A DNA stretch of 64,000 bases, taken from assembly GCA_944470555.2 (NCBI GenBank), contig OX104127.1, forward strand, positions 138,092,786 through 138,156,785, in the 5' to 3' direction. The position numbers were made by a program, and so were the translations under genes. Below the pieces are notes generated by a model that saw only the letters and a list, made by a program, of their open reading frames with translations, did no database searches and had not been told where the DNA came from. Below are positions 57,201 to 64,000 of this stretch, one piece after another. Numbering within the stretch: the first letter of the stretch is position 1; each line of letters starts with the position of its first letter. The DNA is from Heterobilharzia americana. Taxonomy: Eukaryota > Platyhelminthes > Trematoda > Strigeidida > Schistosomatidae.

Positions 57201-60200
57201 CAGCATAGCTCGTTGGGTCATTGTGATATGCAAGCCCGACCACCACGTCAAGGTAGCAGCTGTCGGTCGGGTTCAAGTAGGGAAGCTGATCTGAGCCACC
57301 CGGAAAGGCATCCTGGGGTATTTACAGAATTTCATGCCAAGGAACCGACAACGGTGATCATTTGTTGCAATTTTGTCTCGACAATCACTCGTTTCTGGCC
57401 AGCGCTAACTTCAAGCATAACGAGAGACGCTGTTTCACACGACGTCCACCAACACAGAAACCAACGATGAACATAGATTATATCGCTATAAGCCATCGTT
57501 GGAGAGGATCGCTACTATTTCTGGAGCAGCAGCTTGGTCCCTGGTCCTGCGCTAGTGTAGGCTCGCGTATACGCTTTGCTGGTTGCAGGAAACAAGCGAT
57601 AGTTAAAGTCTGTCTATACTCGACTGGAAGGTGAGGACTCCAGGAATGTATTTAGGGAGGAGTTAGTTAAGCATTTATCTGAACGAGAGAGCAATGTTCA
57701 TCCTGAGGAAACCTGGCGTGTTATTAAGTCTGCTTTAAGAACTGCAGCAGACAGTTGATAACCTGCACATGTAGATTAGCGAACGTCAATGAATTTCCGC
57801 GACGTCATCGGAACTGATTGATGTGAAAGGACTGATTCCAGTTGGCTTTGACCACGATAAAGGGCGACACCAACTTAAACGTAAATTGGCCAAGAGTCTA
57901 TGCGTCAGCTGCGAGCTGTGGTGGGTGACGAAAGCGAAACAGATAGAGAAGGCATCACTGGTGGATAGCACTCGGCAACTATTTAGATTTATTAAGGACA
58001 CTAACAAGACGATGTTGAGTGAAACAATCACTGAAAACGATGGGACGCTGTTAACTGCCTAGGACAGGCAGCTGGAACGTTGAACAACGATTTAAAGCAC
58101 AGTTCGATTGGCCCACAGCAATGCTTTAGTTGCCCAACATCCAACCCGAACCTGAATGTGACGTAGATGTCGGTTCTCCAACTCTCTTTAGAGTCAGGAA
58201 GACTGTATCAAACCTGAAACGACGCAAAGCAACAGTATCTGGCAGTTAACTACCCAACATTTTTAAGGATAGAGGTGGGAAGTTACTGGTTAGAGTGACG
58301 GAGGTAGTAGGTGACTCATGGGAATCAGAGAGAGTGCCGTCAGACTGGTGTACTTCACTGATCATCCTATTCTAAAAGAAAGGAGAGAATTCTTGTGACT
58401 ACCGTAGGAGAATTACTTTGACTCATTGTATTCAAAGTTATCCGACGACTAACTGGAGCTTGATAACACCAAACTCAAGACAACCAGGTAAGTTTCAGAC
58501 CTAGACGAGAGTGCATCGGTCATATTTTCACTCTTCGTCAGGTTCTGAAACAGGCAAACTAACAGTCCAACGACCGATACTTGCCACATTTCTTCACCTG
58601 AAGGCAGCATTCTACTCTATCGACAATGAGATGTTGTGACAGTGTCTGACCATGAAGGGAGTACCAAGCAAGTATACAGTGCTAGTCAAGGCTCTCTACT
58701 GGAATTCACACAGCCGTGTCACGGTTTATAGAGAATTGTAATGTGAATTGACGACAACTAGTGGTGTCCACCAGAAATGCCCACTGTCACCGTTCCCGAT
58801 TAACTTCGTCTTAAATGTACTAATGGACATAACCTTAGATACTTCTGACTTCACAGGGATTGACCTACTACCTAGAGGGCATCTGGTTAATTTGGAAGTA
58901 TGCAGGCGATATTGTTCTGCTGGGTTAAGATGGTGAGAAAATGCAGGATCTTGTGAAGGTGCTGAGTAGAAATCTGAGTGTGTTTAGCATGCGTTTCGCT
59001 GGCACCTGTCAAATGTAAGATTATGCTTCAGGACTGTTCTGCTCCAACTACTCCCAATTTAATGATAGGAAGTGAAGTGGTGGAATATGTCGACCACTTC
59101 ACTCACTTAAAGAGTGAACAGGCTAATTTCTGGTAAAATCTCAGCTCGAATACAGAAGACCCATTTGGCATTTGCCAACTTGGGTCGTCTGTGGTGCCGA
59201 CTGGCGAGATATCTGATAGTCTATCAAAGGAAGAGCGTATTTTGCTGTCCTTTTTATACGGTTGTGAGACATGGCAGTTAAAAGTAGGTTTTCAATCACA
59301 GATGTTTTCGTGGTATCGCTCTCGTTTGGTGGGATCACTGTGCGAGCAACGTTGAGGCCAGGTGAAGGGTAGTAGGCAAGACAGGCAAGTCGATTGGTGA
59401 AGTTATGAAGCTTCACCAACTGAGATGGCTCGGAGATGTACTACGCATACCGATCCATCGCCTACTTTAACTTGCAATGCCCAGGGAAGTTGGATTAGGT
59501 AGGAAGAAGGTTTAAGGTGGCCAGACCAGGAGCTAACACCTGTCGATGAAGTCTCTGATTGTTGGTATGAGTCGTTTAAGAGGATGTAGACTTTCTGACT
59601 AAAGTCCCCGAGAGGATAGGAATCAGTGGCTAAGGACTCTTGGTTGACATGGGTGAAAATCGATCACAGTGTCGCAGATACACTCACTCTTTAACGTCTC
59701 CAAATATTTGAGTATTCAAACTGACCTTTGTCTTTAAATTGTTCATTCCATCACACAACTTTATCTTCTTTGTTATCAGTCTTTCCTATCCACTTGTTCT
59801 TTGTAAACTGCTGTGAAGTGTGGCAATTTTGACCGATACACCTGTGTGCGAGGTTCTGGAATGGTTCTGTCAGTCACATAACATTCATTTCATGGATCAT
59901 GGATTTATCACTAAATCTATGGAGTTATAGACAGTCAGGTCGTATCTTTAGCTCTCAGACAGTATAAATGAGTGGCTGATTCGCTTTGGCGTGAACATAC
60001 ATATGCATAAAAAAATCTTTATGGTCTTTTATGTTACGCTGATATGAGATCTAGAAACATAGACTGTTGCTCTTTTTTAGATCCCATGCGGACTTTATTG
60101 GTCAGTTGACCGTTTTGGGTTAGGTTACTTAGAAATTATTGGTAATAAGACATCACTTATTTTTTGCTTTATCTCTACTTAGTATCTGTGCATGATCTTC

Positions 60201-62016
60201 GAGTTTGTGAACTACATGAACTTTACTGTTCGCTCTTTGTAGAGACTAGTTTTCAGTAGAATTAATTGTGTAATTCATCCGTGCTGCAATCATTGGAAGT
60301 TTAGTGAGAATTTACATACCGTCACGGACAACGAATTGTGCAGTTCTTCATGGGCAAATGGTTATGTCATGAGTGGGACTCATGACCTTTTGGTTTCTTG
60401 TTAGAACGTTCAGTTGAACAGGACTTAAGTTATTGTCACCCACGATCTTGGTGACAGGTCCACTTATTGGATTTTACATTGCTGCTTCACCCTTTACCTA
60501 CGAGACCGCAGGAAATAGTAGTTAGATGCAGTCTTTTTAGGGGTATATCATACTGATACCCTATTTGTGAGGTTCTATGTAAATCTTTTTACCTGTCTCT
60601 CTGAAAGTGGATTGGATCAAAAATGTCACATTTCGCATCTGCAGAAACAACGTCAACCGAAGTAGGAAAGTGATTTAGTAAATCAAACAATTATTCGAAG
60701 AAAAGAACAGAGGTGTTCAGGATTTTCAATGTGAGGCAAGTCAATCGATATTGAAACACCACTGGTCTTCAACATTTGGATCTTGAAATGGTACAGATAT
60801 ATCAGTTAGATAGTTAACACTGTGTAATTTGTTGTCCTTTTTTTTAGGTTAGCCCCACTCTTTTGTCTACCTCCGTTTGACTTTGTAACGTTAGTACTAT
60901 TTTATTAGTGCACATTAGTAGGTTGGATTTCTTAATTTCAATCCTTACAACTTAGGTCGGTGCAGATTATAACAGTTGATTTCTATAGTCGATAGCTGCA
61001 AGGCGAACCCTAATTTCACTCACTTCGTTGTGTAATACCGAAGTGCAATCAGTAAACTTGTACACATTCGTGTAGTCAGAAATCAACCACACCTAATGTG
61101 TGAGGGCTTAATGATCCTATCTGACTGCCTAAACCTCATCCAGGTGGAACGGTGTTCGAACCCGTGACCCACCGGTTGAAAGTCAACTACCTAAACCAAT
61201 GAGTCGCAGCTCCACAATGTAATGTAAGCACGTTGGACAGAAAACCTATCACCTTATGCTGTCTGACGCTTAGTAAGTGCGTTTCAACAGTCAGGCCTAG
61301 TGAGGCAGACTTCATTTTTAGCATACTTACCCTATTATATCGTATATATTTTGTTTATTTGTTGATCATTCGTCAAAAAGTGGTGGATTCCATGATATCT
61401 AGTGCTTTGCGCCGACCAAATTTTATTGATCAGTTTTAAAGCATAATCATTAATTCATTTGACGCCGTAGTGCACTGTATTGAATATTGGATAATCTAAA
61501 GTCATACATTTTTTATTCACCCTTTCTTTGCATACCGCTGTCAAGTGTGGCACTTCTGTACTATGTTCTACGTTTTTATGTCTGTCTACCTCTGAGCGAC
61601 TAAGTTTTCGTTTTCTGATGAGGCAATTTCTTCGGGGTTGCAGATATATTCTCATGGGTAACAAGGAGCATGAAACGTAAATGTATTGTTTTCCAATAAT
61701 CGATTCTTCAGTTTTTCAGACCAAGTGATAAATCAACGTTTATTACGGTTGGTAAGATGGACATAACCTGTATTTTTCGCTTCTAAGCATGACTGTTTAC
61801 AGTTTTTTTTTCATAACTACATATTGGTTTATTCTATGTGGTGAATTTCTTATTTTCAGATCTGATCGTGAGAAACACAGACATCATTCACGCAGATCTA
61901 AGTCACGCGAACGTCGGCGTTCTAGAACCCCAAATGAACGGGAGAGTTCATTTGAACGTGATTTGAAACGTGCTAGAGAACGACAAGAACGCGAACGACG
62001 TAGAAGTCGGAGTTAA
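51206..62016 (+). CDS. PRPF38B: pre-mRNA-splicing factor 38B (PRP38 family)
   Basis: Nuclear PRP38-domain protein associated with the spliceosome, paralogous to PRPF38A, which acts in B-complex activation. Five exons: 51206-51421, 51460-51680, 51717-51777, 51942-52216 and 61860-62016; introns of 38, 36, 164 and 9,643 nt, all GT..AG; 309 residues. The PRP38 domain spans about 25-220, with GNILKLWGNQQTMNLN, SPYFKSNLVELKTYHEVIDE, GGQTGMCGGVRGVGAGGIVS, RALGFMYIRYCIPPEDFW, ELDVKAGGGCVMTIG and WFSTLFPRIPVPVQ, nearly residue-for-residue as in animal PRPF38B. The tail (about 230-309) is His/Arg/Ser-rich, ending RERRRSRTP and ERQERERRRSRS. Shorter than the vertebrate protein (about 550 residues) through a shorter RS tail. 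The last intron is packed with RTE fragments. Reading through the exon 4 donor gives an immediate in-frame TAA. Confidence 0.95.
52217..53439. other. start of PRPF38B intron 4, no feature seen
   Basis: AT-rich intron sequence without recognisable coding or repeat content. The donor GTAAGT is at 52,217-52,222. Confidence 0.5.
53440..54760 (-). mobile_element. RTE-like RT fragment in PRPF38B intron
   Basis: Read on the minus strand: GIDQVITLHQVLEHRQCRQT and LDLKVAFN (54,439-54,756); DITGEFLVDLEYADDIVLL with catalytic YADD (54,279-54,572); LGGLVADEICLRIQKDRLVF (54,005-54,253); VFDYRYLRSIG (53,796-53,993); and a probable 3' UTR to about 53,440. Frames change between blocks. Same family as 4590-5815 but more diverged. 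Confidence 0.8.
55249..56520 (-). mobile_element. RTE-like endonuclease ORF in PRPF38B intron
   Basis: A 397-codon frame from ATG 56,442 to 55,249, with the APE-type endonuclease signature: CETRIQD near residue 8, SAYAPTD 98-103, GDLN 134-137, IDHI 205-208 and SDH 231-233, the last being the catalytic Asp-His pair. The linker ends IGNSRQLFRLIKDTEIS and then leaves the family, so the RT half is missing here. Just upstream, in another frame, GAFNVRTLRQIGQQASLAKTL (from about 56,513) is the true N-terminus of the domain, cut off by a one-base shift. All catalytic residues look intact. More distal sequence to about 57,200 is probably its 5' UTR. Confidence 0.85.
57265..59690 (+). mobile_element. 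RTE-like LINE, 5'-truncated and decayed, in PRPF38B intron
   Basis: Starts within the endonuclease: FLASANFKHNERRCFTRRPP and NIDYIAISHRWRGS (57,362-57,634). Linker: LIPVGFDHDKGRHQLKRKLA and DSTRQLFRFIKDTNK (57,823-58,062). RT: VHQKCPLSPFPINFVLNVLM (58,748-58,936), then LHQLRWLGDVLRIPIHR near 59,410-59,460. The expected YADD is lost through a frameshift (YCSAGLRW). The 3' end with GTGTGGCAATTTTGACC lies near 59,820. It points away from the endonuclease fragment at 55,249-56,520. Part of it, 58,580-59,543, is repeated in inverse at the window end. Confidence 0.8.
58580..59543 (+). repeat. inverted repeat, left arm (964 bp)
   Basis: Pairs with 63,037-64,000: each position x matches the complement of 122,580 minus x. 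About six substitutions occur in the first 200 bases and very few after that. The inner boundary is sharp, at ACACCTGT. The RT frame lesions are the same in both arms. Confidence 0.95.
59870..61149. other. PRPF38B intron 4, no feature recognised
   Basis: AT-rich; no coding or repeat signature identified. Confidence 0.45.
61150..61216 (-). repeat. tRNA-like sequence (SINE head or tRNA pseudogene)
   Basis: On the minus strand: a D-arm-like stretch (CATTGGTTTAGG), an anticodon-loop-like CTTTCAA and a strong B box GGTTCGAACAC with four of five T-stem pairs. The acceptor stem does not close, so it is not a functional tRNA. It lies inside PRPF38B intron 4. Confidence 0.5.
61217..61859. other. end of PRPF38B intron 4
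   Basis: Near 61,540-61,560 a TCAAGTGTGGCACTTCTG segment recalls an RTE 3' end. The acceptor, a T-rich tract then TTTTCAG, ends at 61,859. Confidence 0.45.
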
Positions 62017-62154
62017 CTAACCTGTTTTTTTCAATATATATGTATCTAATATTCCCACCGAGTTGTCTTTAAGCCCGTTATTATTTATACTTTTGCGGCT
62101 GATAACATACATTATTTCTGTTTTCTATTGTAATTACACTTTTTGGCTCAAAAT

Positions 62155-62160
62155 AATAAA
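62155..62160 (+). promoter_or_regulatory. poly(A) signal AATAAA of PRPF38B
   Basis: A canonical hexamer 139 bases after the TAA stop, in AT-rich sequence. It is the likely 3' end of the transcript. Confidence 0.65.
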
Positions 62161-63036
62161 ACCTGTATTATAAATGGTATATAGTTAATGGAGATTACAC
62201 TGACTTGCTTCTAGTATCAGTTTCGTCGTAATTTTATGTATTTTGCAGCATAATTTTAGTGATAACGCCTTTTCTCACCTTATTCTTGTGTGCTTTTGAT
62301 CTGCGTGTTTCATGGTCACCTTATATAAGAAACAGTTTCTTACCGAATATTGAAAATGCGCCACAGTTATTGGTTGGTAAGCTCATCGTATTGGTTGACT
62401 ACCCGTTCAGTTGGTCTTTTTACCACTCTTTCATGTTCGTTAGCATACTACGTGCTATGATTAATGTCTTATTTTTAATAAGGGTGTTATTGTGGTAGGT
62501 AGGTAGGTTTAGTTTTTTAGTCATAGCCCCTGATATCTCCAGTTTCCTTTAGGTGGTCGTCGAGCTAATAGGGAAGTTTTAGGATAGAGAGATTAGTTTC
62601 TAACCTCATATCGTATGTATAATATGCTAAAAAGTTTAGTCATCACCGTAGAGGTGACCTCGTCAAAATGTGCCATCTATTTCCTGTTTAGACTAATCAT
62701 AGTTGTTGACTTCCGTCCACTAGTTTTTAATCCGATATCTACAAACTAGTGATTTGAAACGAGGTATACAGCTTCTGTCATAAGCAGGACAACTTGTCGA
62801 TAGAATGAAATTCTAAGATAACTTTTTTGCTACTTCATTATCATTCTTAACAATCGAATACTTAAAGAAAATCTGGGACTTCACCGTTTTTGAAATGTAA
62901 GATCGTGGACATATAGCGTTGCGAAGTAGCTTATTTGATGACAGGAGAGTTGGATTTGGGCTGATGACACTGCAATTTCAACTTACATAGGTGTATATTC
63001 AATATGCTTCACGTATGTAGTTAAAATACGGGTTAT
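62161..63036. other. downstream of PRPF38B, no gene
   Basis: A 79-codon hydrophobic open frame at 62,259-62,498 begins with a non-ATG codon and looks like chance. Nothing else is seen before the inverted-repeat arm. Confidence 0.4.
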
Positions 63037-64000
63037 ACAGGTGTTTGGTCCTGATCTGGCCACCTTAAACCTTCTTCCTACCTAATCCAACTTCCCTGGG
63101 CATTGCAAGTTAAAGTAGGCGATGGATCGGTATGCGTAGTACATCTCCGAGCCATCTCAGTTGGTGAAGCTTCATAACTTCACCAATCGACTTGCCTGTC
63201 TTGCCTACTACCCTTCACCTGGCCTCAACGTTGCTCGCACAGTGATCCCACCAAACGAGAGCGATACCACGAAAACATCTGTGATTGAAAACCTACTTTT
63301 AACTGCCATGTCTCACAACCGTATAAAAAGGACAGCAAAATACGCTCTTCCTTTGATAGACTATCAGATATCTCGCCAGTCGGCACCACAGACGACCCAA
63401 GTTGGCAAATGCCAAATGGGTCTTCTGTATTCGAGCTGAGATTTTACCAGAAATTAGCCTGTTCACTCTTTAAGTGAGTGAAGTGGTCGACATATTCCAC
63501 CACTTCACTTCCTATCATTAAATTGGGAGTAGTTGGAGCAGAACAGTCCTGAAGCATAATCTTACATTTGACAGGTGCCAGCGAAACGCATGCTAAACAC
63601 ACTCAGATTTCTACTCAGCACCTTCACAAGATCCTGCATTTTCTCACCATCTTAACCCAGCAGAACAATATCGCCTGCATACTTCCAAATTAACCAGATG
63701 CCCTCTAGGTAGTAGGTCAATCCCTGTGAAGTCAGAAGTATCTAAGGTTATGTCCATTAGTACATTTAAGACGAAGTTAATCGGGAACGGTGACAGTGGG
63801 CATTTCTGGTGGACACCACTAGTTGTCGTCAATTTACATTACAATTCTCTATAAACCGTGACACGGCTGTGTGAATTCCAGTAGAGAGCCTTGACTAGCA
63901 CTGTATACTTGCTTGGTACTCTCTCCATGGTCGGATACTGTCACAACATCTCATTGTCGATAGAGTAGAATGTTGCCTTCAGGTGAAGAAATGTGGCAAG
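63037..64000 (-). mobile_element. RTE-like LINE fragment = inverted repeat, right arm
   Basis: Same RT remnant as 58,580-59,543 on the opposite strand, including the lost YADD and the same frameshifts. It continues past the window edge, so the full arm length is unknown. Confidence 0.9.

Noticed and set aside
61150..61216. Functional tRNA gene on the minus strand
   Set aside because: The acceptor stem does not pair and the T stem has a mismatch; better explained as a SINE head or pseudogene.

Overview
The window is eukaryotic and most likely comes from a schistosome (trematode, genus Schistosoma; species not resolved). It is AT-rich and gene-poor. Both recognisable genes carry 35-38 bp micro-introns. 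Most of the rest is decayed retrotransposon of families typical of schistosomes: RTE-like and CR1-like LINEs, a Ty3/gypsy element resembling the CsRn1/Boudicca group, and Sm-alpha-like short repeats with a degenerate hammerhead ribozyme.

Layout. 1-3.2 kb: noncoding sequence with a tRNA-derived repeat remnant, then the last exon of an unrecognised plus-strand gene (2370-3141). 4318-13994 and 13995-23671: a head-to-tail tandem duplication of a 9,677 bp unit, almost base-for-base identical. Each unit holds an RTE fragment, a complete five-exon minus-strand gene for a p68 (DDX5/DDX17)-type DEAD-box helicase with a roughly 420-residue Arg/Ser-rich tail, and a decayed CR1-like LINE. About 25-29.7 kb: a degenerate Ty3/gypsy retrotransposon with diverged LTRs, itself split by an RTE 3' end. 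30.3-36.3 kb: two CR1-like LINEs head to head; the left one is interrupted by a young, 5'-truncated, uninterrupted RTE-type insertion with target-site duplications. 36.3-49.9 kb: no gene I can support, one hammerhead-bearing SINE and several old dispersed repeats. 49.9-50.8 kb: another CR1 remnant. 51.2-62.0 kb: the PRPF38B splicing-factor gene, whose last intron is 9.6 kb and full of RTE fragments. 58,580-59,543 and 63,037-64,000: an inverted repeat that encloses the last PRPF38B exon and runs off the window end.

Function. The two identifiable genes both act in RNA processing. The helicase would remodel RNA-protein complexes in transcription and splicing, and its RS tail suggests contact with SR-type splicing proteins. 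PRPF38B is a spliceosome-associated PRP38-domain protein with an RS tail. I see no sign that the two are co-regulated; the shared theme may be chance.

The most striking structures are the near-identical tandem helicase duplication (recent event or assembly duplicate), the micro-intron architecture, the hammerhead remnants, the RTE insertion whose stop codon is the first unit of its own TAA tail, and the inverted repeat around the PRPF38B last exon. I found no clear case of a wholly new biological system.
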